64,000 nucleotides of DNA from CG1-02-35-72 sp036170135 (GTDB lineage Bacteria > Bacteroidota > Bacteroidia > Flavobacteriales > Flavobacteriaceae), in assembly GCA_036170135.1 (NCBI GenBank), contig JAVHOP010000090.1, positions 20,489-84,488 of the forward strand, read 5' to 3'. The stretch's first letter is position 1. Each line of letters begins with the position of its first letter. The position numbers and the translations under genes are program-made. Under the pieces are notes generated by a model. The model searched no databases. It saw only the letters and a list, made by a program, of their open reading frames with translations, and was not told where the DNA came from. Of the stretch, positions 34,488 to 43,067 are shown piece by piece.

Positions 34488-35513
34488 ATGATAATTGAAA
34501 GTTTTCCTGATAGGGTAATTCATGTAAATAATCAAGAGTATTTATATTTTGGAGGAACTTCCTATTTAGGAATGGCAACCCAATTAGAATTTCAGAATTT
34601 AATTTGTGACAATATAAAAAAATGGGGTACTTTTTATGGAAGCTCACGTGAAGCTAACGTTAAATTATCTGTTTATAACAGGGTTGAAAATTTATTTGCA
34701 GAGCAAATAAAATCTGAAGCTGCTGTAATCGTTTCATCTGGTACTTTGGCAGGAAAAATAGCTACAGAATATTTATTAAAAAACATAAAGGCTTCGTTTT
34801 ATTATCCCAAATCACATCCTGCTATTTTAACACAAGACAGTTTACCACTATTTGTCGATAATAAGTTACATCCAAAATTATTAGATTATCTTGTTGAAGA
34901 TGTTATTATTTCAGCTGATGCGATATTGGCTTTAGAAGTAACGCCAACTAAATTCGATTTTATAAATCAAATTTCATCAACAAAGAAAATTACCATTTTA
35001 TTGGATGAGTCTCATAGTTTAGGTATTATTGGAAATAAAGGAATGGGAATATTTAGCAGTATCAATAAAAATAAAATTCATAGAATCGTTATGGTTTCTT
35101 CATTGGGTAAAGCGCTTGGTTTATCGGGAGGAATCATAGCTTCGGATGCTGATTTTATAGATGGATTAAAAAAGGAAGCGCTTTTTATATCTTCTTCTGG
35201 GGCAAACCCCGCATATTTAGAAGCATATTTACAAGCTCAAAACATTTATTCAGTACAACAACAAAAATTAAAAAGCAATTTATCTTTTTTTAATTCGAAG
35301 TTTATACCCAGCAAAATATTTAAATACAGTGCTAATTATCCCGTAATTTATTGTGATGATGAAAATATTTCGGAAATTTTTTTAAAAAATAATATTGTCA
35401 TTGCTTATTTTAAGTATCCTACTTACAAAAAAATGATGAATAGAATTGTGATTTCTGCAAACCATACTAAAGCAGATTTAGAAAAGTTAATAAATATTTT
35501 AAATACGCTTTAG
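34488..35513 (+). CDS. PLP-dependent aminotransferase class I/II-fold (AONS/KBL-like) enzyme
   Basis: 341 residues of the fold-type I PLP family closest to 8-amino-7-oxononanoate synthase / 2-amino-3-ketobutyrate CoA ligase. Visible are TSYLGMATQ, SSGTLAGKIATEYLL, the Asp-His motif LLDESHSLGIIG and the Schiff-base Lys in VSSLGKALGLSGGI. The ATG at 34488 starts one base after the epimerase stop; an upstream in-frame TTG at 34479 is less likely. Tight coupling to the epimerase suggests it acts on an amino acid or dipeptide from murein, but the reaction is unknown. There is no biotin gene nearby to support a role in biotin synthesis. Confidence 0.78.
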   Translation: MIIESFPDRVIHVNNQEYLYFGGTSYLGMATQLEFQNLICDNIKKWGTFYGSSREANVKLSVYNRVENLFAEQIKSEAAVIVSSGTLAGKIATEYLLKNIKASFYYPKSHPAILTQDSLPLFVDNKLHPKLLDYLVEDVIISADAILALEVTPTKFDFINQISSTKKITILLDESHSLGIIGNKGMGIFSSINKNKIHRIVMVSSLGKALGLSGGIIASDADFIDGLKKEALFISSSGANPAYLEAYLQAQNIYSVQQQKLKSNLSFFNSKFIPSKIFKYSANYPVIYCDDENISEIFLKNNIVIAYFKYPTYKKMMNRIVISANHTKADLEKLINILNTL

Positions 35514-35521
35514 TCTAAATG

Positions 35522-35552
35522 AAAAAAACCACGTCTCAGACGTGGTTTTTTT
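35522..35552. terminator. Bidirectional terminator between the PLP-enzyme and susD genes
   Basis: Perfect 14-bp stem: AAAAAAACCACGTC (35522-35535) pairs with GACGTGGTTTTTTT (35539-35552), loop TCA. The A and T tracts on both sides serve both convergent genes. Confidence 0.85.
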
Positions 35553-35572
35553 CTAAAATTATAAATGGAATT

Positions 35573-37212
35573 TTAATTTTCCCACCAAACTGGTGTGATA
35601 GGTGTTTTTAAGTTTGCTTCAACATTACTTCTATTACGATTCAATTCAGAAGACGGATAACTTGCACGTCTAAACCATTGACCAGAATATTCTGCACCAG
35701 CATCTACTTCAGATCGTATTTTTAATCCTTTAAAGACATCACTTGAAAAATTATATCGTCTATAGTCTACAAAAGTTTCTGGATTTAAGAAATTATGAAT
35801 GTATTTTTCTTTCATAATATTGTTTAGCATTAATGACCCTTCACCAACATTAACAGATGCATCAGCCATATATGTGGTTCCACTAACACCATATTTACTC
35901 ATACTTGCAGTAATTCCTGCCATATAAGCAGTATAAGCTGTACTATTAGAACCTACACTTGTTGTTGTGCCACCATTAGCTAAAAAGGCAGCTTCAGCTT
36001 TTATAAACATAGCTTCTGCATAACTTATTATCATTAAAGGAGAATCAATACTTGTATAATAACCGCCATCTGCAAAACCAGTATTACCATTGGTAATACC
36101 ATCTGGTGATATACCGCCACCGCCACTAACATATCCTTTCCAAACAGCACTTCCACCATTTTGTGCAAAACGAGGTAATCTTGGGTCAATTTGTACAGTA
36201 CCACCTAAAAAGGGATAATAATCGCCATTCATAGAACTTACCATTTGACTGGCTAAATCATCATGATAATTTCCGGTATTTCTAGATAAAATTTCAAGTG
36301 AATACCAAGGGTTAATGTTTTTAGAATCATAAAACATTTGAAAATCATCAGAATTATTTGTAAATCCATTTGCTATGGTTGNNNNNNNNNNNNNNNNNNN
36401 NNNNNNNNNNNNNNNNNNNNNNNNNNNNNNNNNNNNNNNNNNNNNNNNNNNNNNNNNNNNNNNNNNNNNNNNNNNNNNNNNTCATAAAACATTTGAAAAT
36501 CATCAGAATTATTTGTAAATCCATTTGCTATGGTTGCCAAAACATCACTTGCATTAACTAATCCTTTATTAACTAAATGTAACTGGTAACGAGCTTTTAT
36601 AGTATAAGCAGCTCTTAACCATTTACCTAAATTACCATGATAGATTAAATCTTCATTTCCTAGAGCTATTCCTGAATTATCAACACCTTGTAATCCAGTT
36701 ATGGCATTATCCAATAGTTTGAAAATCTCAGTATAAATAGATTCTTGAGTGTCAAATATAGGATAAAGATTTTCCTGTCCCTGATTTGCTTGAGAATAGG
36801 GAATGTTATCCCAAGTATCTGTAGCAATTCCAATATTTAAAGCAGTTAGTATATCAGCTACAGCTGCGTAATGAGTAGCTCCTATCGCAGCAGCTTTCTC
36901 TTTAATTACTTTTAAGTTAGGTAAATTATATAAATAAACTTGCGACCAAAGCCCGCTTGCAGTTGTTTCTCCTGAAGCAGTTCCTCCTTGACCTACAAAA
37001 TTCTGTGTATAATTACCAAATGTTAATTCAGCAGAATATTGACCTTCCATAGTGCTGTGAATTATAGGAGCCAATAAGTCACTCATCCTCAATTGCTCAG
37101 GTTGGGCTGTTCCAGAAGGTGTGTTTATATTAAAATAATTATCACTACAAGCGGTAAATCCTATTGCTAGTACTAATATTAATATTGATTTTGTTATAAA
37201 TTTTTTCATCAT
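35573..37212 (-). CDS. SusD/RagB-family outer-membrane lipoprotein (interrupted by an assembly gap)
   Basis: Ligand-capturing lid protein of a SusCD importer. Lipoprotein signal ending GFTACSDN; the acidic residue after the cysteine fits surface export. The C-terminal part shows FVDYRRYNFS and RRASYPSSELNRN, usual for SusD C-termini (SusD-like_2 group). A 100-N gap (36382-36481) splits the frame. The 55 bases before it (36327-36381) are identical to the 55 after it (36482-36536). Collapsing the overlap and the Ns removes 155 bases and leaves 1485 = 495 codons in one frame, so the gene is intact (494 residues) and the break is an assembly artefact. Confidence 0.88.
36327..36536. other. Assembly gap with duplicated 55-base contig overlap (in susD)
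   Basis: N run of exactly 100 bases at 36382-36481, flanked by two identical 55-base copies beginning TCATAAAACATTTG and ending GCTATGGTTG. This is what scaffolding produces when two contigs ending in the same k-mer (k=55) are joined with a default spacer. Confidence 0.93.
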
Positions 37213-37221
37213 TTTCTATTT

Positions 37222-40200
37222 TTAAAATCCTAATTTAAGTCCTAATGAATAACTTTCACTTAATGGTGTACTTAATCCAGTAAACCCATATACGTTAGAT
37301 CCTGCGCTATATTGATTTCCTTCGGGGTCATATCCTTTAAAAGGTGTCCATAATAAAAGATTGTGTGCGCTAACAGAAGCAGAAAAATTATCTAAATGTA
37401 ATTTTTCTAAAATAGGACCTTTAAAATTGTAGCTAAGGCTAATGTTACGAAGCTTAATCCAAGACGCATCTTGTATCAAAACTTCTGATGCTAAATTATA
37501 AACGGTAGAGCTTCTATAATAATTTTGATCGATAAATGTTTCTTTAGTATTCTTAACAAATCCGCCACTTCCGTCATCCATTACGCCATCTAAAATGGTA
37601 GTTACATTCCTAAATTCAGTAGATTTTAAATTACCATTTCTAATAGAATTTCTAATTCCTGAATCATATAGATCTCCGCCTTTTTTCCATTCTAATAAGA
37701 AATCCAATCGCAGTTCTTTATAAGTTAAATTATTTCCTAACGAAGCAATAAAATCTGGAAAGGCATTACCAACTTTAACTCTTTTAGATAAATCTACACG
37801 AGGTTTACCATCACTAGCTATATAACGTTGGCCATTTTCATAGCGCCATTTATAACCGTAAAGGGTTCCCATTTTATCCCCTTTTCTTATTTCAGAGGTA
37901 ACCCCTGCAGCACCTGAGCTAGCAAAAATCAGACTTTCAATATCATCGGGTAATGATAAAACATTACCTTGATTTGTTGAGAAGTTAATGATACTTTCCC
38001 ATTTAAAATTATTATTTTTAATGATGTCAGCAGAAATCATTAATTCATGTCCAAATGTTTCAAAATCACCTGCATTTCTAACGATACCTGATAATCCGGA
38101 TGAATAAGCCGTACCAACCGTAAAGATTTGATCTTTAATTCTTGTCCTATAATAAGCATAATCTACACGTACTCTGTTTTGGAAAAAACGCAAATCAGCA
38201 CCTATTTCATAAGATCTATTTCTTTCAGGAATCATATTTGTATCTCCTAACTGTGTGCTCGATCTAAAACCTCCAGCACCTCCAAAAGGGAAATTACTAT
38301 CAGCAACAAAATAATGTCCAACTTGGCCAAAAAGAGGTCCTTTACCAACTTCTGCCCAAGAAGCTCTTAATTTTCCAAACGTAAAGAACTTACTATCTTT
38401 ATCAAACAAATCATGAACATCATATGCCAAACTTACAGAAGGGTAGAAGAACGAACGATTGGCTTTAGGTAATGTTGAAACATAATCATTTCTTCCAGTA
38501 ATGGTTAAAAATAATTTGTTTTTATAATCCATTTTTAACTCGCCAAAATTACCAATATTTCGTAATTGTGTAATACTTTTTCCGGCGAATGTATTGATAG
38601 TGTTTGCTAAATCGTTAATTCCAGGAACATTTAGATTTTCACCTCTTATCCAAGAATAATCATTTTTAGAATCGGATATTTGATTACCTAAAGTTAAAGT
38701 CGTTTTAAAATCATCCGACCAGCTTTTAGTTAAAGTCACTAAAAAATTAGACTCTAATGCCAAAAAGTTTATATTTTGATTTACTATAAAACCACCTACT
38801 TGAGTACCTGTATCTAAATCAGAAGGTACAAATCGATTTCTTTGGTCTGAATAATTATCAACTTGAACTGCATAAGATATATTTAGCCAGTCTTTAACTG
38901 CCCAATTTAAATCAACATTTCCCACCCAACGATTTAAATCGTCTTTTAAATTACTCATTTCTAAAAAATAACGTGGGTTATCAATAACTCCAAAAGAATA
39001 ATTCCGTTGCGTTCCGTTTGCATTATGCCAATCATTAATAGGAAAAGTTGCTGAATAATATGATAAAGAGCTAAATACAGATTTATCTCCACCATTACCC
39101 ATTGCACCTCCAGATTTGGTATAAGCAATAGATGAATTAATTTTAATTTTTTCGTTTATTTGATAGCCTGAACTAAATCTAAGCGTTGTTTTATTATAAT
39201 CAGTATTTGGCAACACGCCTCCTTCGTTATTATGACCTACCGAAAAGAAATAATCAATTTTATCATTGGCGCCACTTAGGTTAAAGTTGACTTGATTATT
39301 GATGCCCGTTTTAAATAAATCATAAGGGCTGTAAAATTTATCTTTTGTTAAATCAACTACAGTACTATTAGTTAAAGTAGCCGTATCATCAGAATATTTT
39401 GGTCCCCACGAATAAAACATCGTTCCTCCTAGTCTGGTAAAACCAGTTTCAGTTTCTGGAGTATATAAACCTCTTGGTAAATTATTATAGCCTTCGCGGT
39501 ATGTAGTTTGTAATTCGGGAGTGGTGTTTATATTATTAAAAGTAGTAGATGTTATCAAAGTAATTTTAGCTTTTCCTTGCTTCCCTTTTTTAGTAGTAAT
39601 TATAATGGCTCCATTAGAGGCCCTTACACCATATAATGCAGTTGCGGCAGCTCCTTTTAAAATATTAAAACTTTCGATATCTTCGGGATTAATATCAGTA
39701 GCTCTGTTCGCAAACGAAAATTGTTCTGAACTGCTAGGAGAATTAGATCCCGCACTAGGCAGAACACTGCCAGAAAAAGTATCGTTGTTTAAAGCCAATC
39801 CATCAACAATTATAAGCGGCTGATTGTTTCTGTCGGGGTTAATTGAAGTAACACCTCTAATTAAGATATCAATACCGCCACCTGCAGCTCCAGAAGTCTG
39901 ACTGATTTGTACACCAGCTACACGACCCTGTAAAGCAGTAATAGCATTTGTTTGTCCGGTTAAATCTAATTGATCAGCTTTAACTTGGGTGACAGAATAC
40001 CCCAACTCCTTAGTTTCCTTTTTCATCCCAAAAGCTGTCACAACAACTTCATTTAATTGATTCGTATTTTCTTTAAGAGTCACATTTAATGTTTCTCCTG
40101 TCACAGAAACTTCTTTGGTTTCGAATCCCAAAAAAGAAAAGACTAATACGTCATTTTTTTTAACAACCATCTGATATTTTCCATCAAAATTAGTTGTTGT

Positions 40201-40356
40201 GCCGATAGTTGCTCCTTTTACTTGAATGTTTACACCTGGCAAAATCTGTCCAGACGCATCATTTACTTTACCGCTAACGGTAACGTTTTGTGCTAATAGT
40301 AGAGAAAATGCTGTTGTAAAAAAAATAAGAAAAGAAAAGGTAAATTTTTTCCTCAT
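37222..40356 (-). CDS. SusC/RagA-family TonB-linked outer-membrane transporter
   Basis: 1044 residues. Signal peptide (ends LLLAQ), CarboxypepD_reg-like domain (VSGKVNDASGQILPGVNIQVKG...), the SusC plug with NEVVVTAFGMKKE, GRVAGVQI and LIRGVTSINPDRNNQPLIIVDG, then a large TonB-dependent beta-barrel ending SYSLGLKLGF. With the SusD gene 9 bases downstream it forms a bipartite outer-membrane importer. No glycoside hydrolase or polysaccharide lyase is linked; the neighbours are murein-peptide and amino-sugar enzymes, so muropeptides or amino-sugar oligomers are the favoured (inferred) cargo. Confidence 0.93.
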   Translation of the reverse strand: MRKKFTFSFLIFFTTAFSLLLAQNVTVSGKVNDASGQILPGVNIQVKGATIGTTTNFDGKYQMVVKKNDVLVFSFLGFETKEVSVTGETLNVTLKENTNQLNEVVVTAFGMKKETKELGYSVTQVKADQLDLTGQTNAITALQGRVAGVQISQTSGAAGGGIDILIRGVTSINPDRNNQPLIIVDGLALNNDTFSGSVLPSAGSNSPSSSEQFSFANRATDINPEDIESFNILKGAAATALYGVRASNGAIIITTKKGKQGKAKITLITSTTFNNINTTPELQTTYREGYNNLPRGLYTPETETGFTRLGGTMFYSWGPKYSDDTATLTNSTVVDLTKDKFYSPYDLFKTGINNQVNFNLSGANDKIDYFFSVGHNNEGGVLPNTDYNKTTLRFSSGYQINEKIKINSSIAYTKSGGAMGNGGDKSVFSSLSYYSATFPINDWHNANGTQRNYSFGVIDNPRYFLEMSNLKDDLNRWVGNVDLNWAVKDWLNISYAVQVDNYSDQRNRFVPSDLDTGTQVGGFIVNQNINFLALESNFLVTLTKSWSDDFKTTLTLGNQISDSKNDYSWIRGENLNVPGINDLANTINTFAGKSITQLRNIGNFGELKMDYKNKLFLTITGRNDYVSTLPKANRSFFYPSVSLAYDVHDLFDKDSKFFTFGKLRASWAEVGKGPLFGQVGHYFVADSNFPFGGAGGFRSSTQLGDTNMIPERNRSYEIGADLRFFQNRVRVDYAYYRTRIKDQIFTVGTAYSSGLSGIVRNAGDFETFGHELMISADIIKNNNFKWESIINFSTNQGNVLSLPDDIESLIFASSGAAGVTSEIRKGDKMGTLYGYKWRYENGQRYIASDGKPRVDLSKRVKVGNAFPDFIASLGNNLTYKELRLDFLLEWKKGGDLYDSGIRNSIRNGNLKSTEFRNVTTILDGVMDDGSGGFVKNTKETFIDQNYYRSSTVYNLASEVLIQDASWIKLRNISLSYNFKGPILEKLHLDNFSASVSAHNLLLWTPFKGYDPEGNQYSAGSNVYGFTGLSTPLSESYSLGLKLGF

Positions 40357-40385
40357 AATATGTTAATTTAAGGTTAATTTAAAAA

Positions 40386-40393
40386 CAAATATA
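40386..40393 (-). promoter_or_regulatory. -7 box of the susCD promoter
   Basis: The complement of CAAATATA reads TATATTTG, an exact Bacteroidetes -7 box, 30 bases upstream of the susC ATG; start predicted near 40379. The same box occurs in the nagB promoter. Confidence 0.5.
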
Positions 40394-40405
40394 CATTTTT
40401 TTTTA

Positions 40406-40419
40406 AATGATGCATCATT
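40406..40419. promoter_or_regulatory. Candidate operator: perfect 14-bp palindrome upstream of susC
   Basis: AATGATGCATCATT is fully self-complementary and covers the -33 region of the susC promoter, in the susC/deoR divergent gap. A repressor bound here would block susCD. The deoR-type gene next door is the obvious candidate regulator; this is inference. Confidence 0.45.
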
Positions 40420-40465
40420 ACGCAAAAAAAACTTCATTTTAACACATAAAACATTAAAATATCTA

Positions 40466-40478
40466 AATTATATTGCAT
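40466..40478 (+). promoter_or_regulatory. 13-base word shared by deoR and nagB upstream regions
   Basis: AATTATATTGCAT, 37 bases before the deoR ATG, is identical to 29307-29319 upstream of nagB. Could be part of a regulator half-site used at both promoters, or chance in AT-rich DNA. Confidence 0.35.
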
Positions 40479-40514
40479 ATTTGTTTATGTTTTTGCGACA
40501 ATATAACATAGAAA

Positions 40515-41264
40515 ATGTTAAAAGAAGAACGACACCATCACATATTAGATAAAATAATTTTAGATAGAAAAGTTTTATCAACCGATTTAAGTATTGAGTT
40601 AAATGTTTCTGAAGATACCATAAGACGTGATCTTAATGAGTTATCTGCTAAAGGATTGATTAAAAAAGTACATGGTGGAGCATTAACTCTCGGGACCAAA
40701 ACGCCATCTTATAGGGAACGTAGTAATTACAATCTAGAAGAAAAAAACATTATTGCTAAAAAAGCTATAAAACTGATAAAGGATGGTCAAGTTATTATTA
40801 TGAGTGGTAGCACCACCAATTTACAACTTGCGAAAATTATACCTTCTGATATAAATGCTACCATATATACCTATAGCCTTCCAATAGCACTACAACTTAC
40901 GGAGCATCCTTCAATTGAAATAATATTTATCGGTGGAAAATTACACAAAGCCGCACAAGTCACTGTTGGTCTTGATGTTGTATCATCACTTTCTGAATTA
41001 AGAGCTGATTTGTGTTTTATGGGAACCGGAGGTATAAATGTTTTAAATGGAATGACAGAACCCGATTGGGAAGTATCTCATATAAAAAAATGTATGATTT
41101 CAGCAAGCAACAAAGTCATTGCTCTTTGTACTAAAAATAAAATAAATGAAATAAAAAGATATACGGTGGCTCCTATTCTTAAAATAGACACTATTATAAC
41201 TGAGATAGATCCAAATGATTCCATATTTGCCGATTTCAAAGAAAAAGGTGTTAAAATTATTTAA
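40515..41264 (+). CDS. DeoR/GlpR-family transcriptional regulator
   Basis: 249 residues. N-terminal helix-turn-helix (RHHHILDKIILDRKVLSTDL, then VSEDTIRRDLNELSAKGLIKKVHGGAL), the DeoR signature. The C-terminal sugar-phosphate-sensing domain has IIMSGSTTNLQLA, IFIGGKL and ADLCFMGTGGIN. DeoR regulators respond to phosphorylated sugars; glucosamine 6-phosphate or a related amino-sugar phosphate would fit the nagB in the same island. Divergent from susC, with candidate operators between them. Confidence 0.92.
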   Translation: MLKEERHHHILDKIILDRKVLSTDLSIELNVSEDTIRRDLNELSAKGLIKKVHGGALTLGTKTPSYRERSNYNLEEKNIIAKKAIKLIKDGQVIIMSGSTTNLQLAKIIPSDINATIYTYSLPIALQLTEHPSIEIIFIGGKLHKAAQVTVGLDVVSSLSELRADLCFMGTGGINVLNGMTEPDWEVSHIKKCMISASNKVIALCTKNKINEIKRYTVAPILKIDTIITEIDPNDSIFADFKEKGVKII

Positions 41265-41492
41265 TCATTTATATCTGTTTTTATGCGGTTATTTGCATTT
41301 TTAGTATTCTATAAAATTAACTTATCCAAATCGGATAGACTTGATAGTGAAAATTCAAATGCAGATTATATATTAATAGGTTCAAAATATTTGATATCTC
41401 TAAAAAAATAACCTAAAGCCACCTCTTTAATAGAATCATCTATTGTATTTTGTGACAAATCATACTGATTTGATATGAGTTATTAAAGAGTT
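41265..41492. other. Gap between deoR and xer; right end of the island
   Basis: 228 bases with no convincing gene. A 42-codon open frame (41283-41411, starting MRLFAFLVFYKINLSKSD) is present but has no recognisable family or clear translation signal and may be a remnant. The last ~15 bases (TTAAAGAGTTTTATTTCC, running into the xer stop) resemble a decayed copy of the rny terminator end, so homology with the left boundary begins here. Confidence 0.4.
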
Positions 41493-42389
41493 TTATTTCC
41501 TTGGATGAAATTGGTCCATCACCTTTCTCAAATACGTTTTATCTACGTGCATATAAATTTCGGTAGTTGTGATGCTTTCGTGACCCAGCATTTGCTGGAT
41601 TGAACGCAAGTCGGCACCATTTTCTAATAAATGTGTGGCAAAAGAATGCCTAAAAGTATGCGGACTGATATTTTTTTTGATTCCTGCAAGTATCGCGAGG
41701 TTTTTAATAATCATAAAGACCATATTCCTAGTGAGTTGTTTGCCTCTGCGGTTTAAAAACACGGTGTCTTGAAATCCTTTTTTGATGTCGATGTGACATC
41801 TTATTTGATGAATGTAATGGTTGATAAGGGTTTCATCTTTTTTATTGATGGGTACAAAACGTTGTTTATTTCCCTTGCCTAAAACTTTGATAAATCCTTC
41901 TTCAAAAAACAAATCTGAAAGTTTTAGGGTTATTAATTCAGTTACGCGCAAACCACAGCTGTATAAAGTTTCTAAAAGCGCGCGGTTCCGTTCGCCTTCA
42001 GGAGTGCTTAAATCTATTTGGCCAATGATAAGGTCAATTTCATGAGTTGACAACGTATCGGGTAACTTTCTGCCAATCTTTGGTGATTCAATTAATTGGG
42101 TAGGATTGGTCTCTCTATAATTCTCAAAAACCAGATAATCAAAAAAGTTTCGTAATCCAGAAATCAGGCGTGCTTGCGAGCGCACATTAATGGTTTTTGC
42201 GGTATAATAGATAAATTGCTGTATGTGTTCCTCATTGATTAGAAGCGCCGTGATTGGCATATTATTAGCTTCCAAAAAACGGACTAATTTTTTAACATCT
42301 CTAACATACGCCTCTATAGAATTAGAAGATAAACCCCTTTCTATTTTTAAGTATAACTGATAATCTTTTAAGTAAATTTCCCATTTCAT
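41493..42389 (-). CDS. Xer-type tyrosine recombinase
   Basis: 298 residues from the ATG at 42389 (MKWEIYLKDYQLYLKIERG); an in-frame ATG at 42419 would add 10 unlikely residues. SAM-like N-terminal DNA-binding domain, then the catalytic domain with all active-site residues: Arg148 (SCGLRVTEL), Lys172, His244 and Arg247 (HTFRHSF), His270 (MLGHES) and Tyr279 (EIYMHV). Expected role: chromosome dimer resolution at dif; XerC and XerD cannot be separated here. Its last 165 bases are duplicated with synonymous changes at 27090-27254, so its 3' end may have been replaced when the 14-kb segment to its left arrived. Confidence 0.92.
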   Translation of the reverse strand: MKWEIYLKDYQLYLKIERGLSSNSIEAYVRDVKKLVRFLEANNMPITALLINEEHIQQFIYYTAKTINVRSQARLISGLRNFFDYLVFENYRETNPTQLIESPKIGRKLPDTLSTHEIDLIIGQIDLSTPEGERNRALLETLYSCGLRVTELITLKLSDLFFEEGFIKVLGKGNKQRFVPINKKDETLINHYIHQIRCHIDIKKGFQDTVFLNRRGKQLTRNMVFMIIKNLAILAGIKKNISPHTFRHSFATHLLENGADLRSIQQMLGHESITTTEIYMHVDKTYLRKVMDQFHPRK

Positions 42390-42441
42390 ATTGTAAAAAT
42401 AATTTATTATATTTGACATATAATTTAAAAATCAACTTAAT

Positions 42442-42915
42442 ATGAAAAAATTATTTTTTATTAGTATTTTGATGGTTATGAGTTTTACAACTGTTAAAGC
42501 TCAAGAAGGTTTTAATTTAGGTGCTCACCTTGGTATTCCTGTAGGTGATGCAGCTAATTTTTCAAGTTTCAATTTCGGATTTGATTTGGCGTATTTGTAT
42601 AAATCCGGAGATACGTTTGATATGGGGCTTGCTACTGGCTACACCAATTTTTCAGGTAAAAATGGTGGTGGAAGCTCTGGAATGATTCCTATTGCTGGTA
42701 CATTTAGGTATGCTGTTTCTGGCAACTATTTTATGTCGGCTGACTTAGGGTATGGATTTGCAACAAATGGTGGTGGCGGTGGTGCTTTTTACTACCAGCC
42801 TAAATTTGGTATGCGCACTGGCAAGTCTGATGTCTTCGCATTTTACAAAGGATTTAGCAAAAATGGATTTACTACAGCGGCTTTTGGTGTAGGAATGGCA
42901 TTTAGCTTTAATTAA
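42442..42915 (+). CDS. Small outer-membrane beta-barrel protein
   Basis: 157 residues with a clear signal peptide (MKKLFFISILMVMSFTTVKAQ) and alternating beta-strand pattern with Gly-rich turns (FSGKNGGGSSGMIPIAG, TNGGGGGAFYYQP), ending in aromatic-hydrophobic VGMAFSFN as outer-membrane barrels do. Resembles the small OmpA/OmpW-like 'outer membrane beta-barrel' proteins of flavobacteria. No ligand can be inferred. Divergent from xer, followed by a strong terminator. Confidence 0.75.
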   Translation: MKKLFFISILMVMSFTTVKAQEGFNLGAHLGIPVGDAANFSSFNFGFDLAYLYKSGDTFDMGLATGYTNFSGKNGGGSSGMIPIAGTFRYAVSGNYFMSADLGYGFATNGGGGGAFYYQPKFGMRTGKSDVFAFYKGFSKNGFTTAAFGVGMAFSFN

Positions 42916-42946
42916 TAAAAAGTAAGAATTAATTTTATTAAATTTG

Positions 42947-42979
42947 AAGGCAGAAACCTCTTGGTTTCTGCCTTTTTTT
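42947..42979 (+). terminator. Rho-independent terminator after the beta-barrel gene
   Basis: Perfect 12-bp stem AAGGCAGAAACC / GGTTTCTGCCTT, loop TCTT, followed by a T run. Confidence 0.88.
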
Positions 42980-43067
42980 ATCAAATGAGTATAACAGAAA
43001 TTTGTTTTATTTACGAATGCTTTTAAGCGAATTCTAAATGTCATATAAAATTAAAAAATAGCTACTT

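Noticed and set aside
36370..36561. Frame running through the N gap in susD
   Set aside because: Created by undefined bases; the real gene on the other strand is restored by collapsing the overlap. The same applies to 44266-44517 in ftcD.
27279..41264. Insertion sequence, transposase or phage genes in the island
   Set aside because: None of the encoded proteins has transposase, integrase or phage features; only the flanking xer gene encodes a recombinase.
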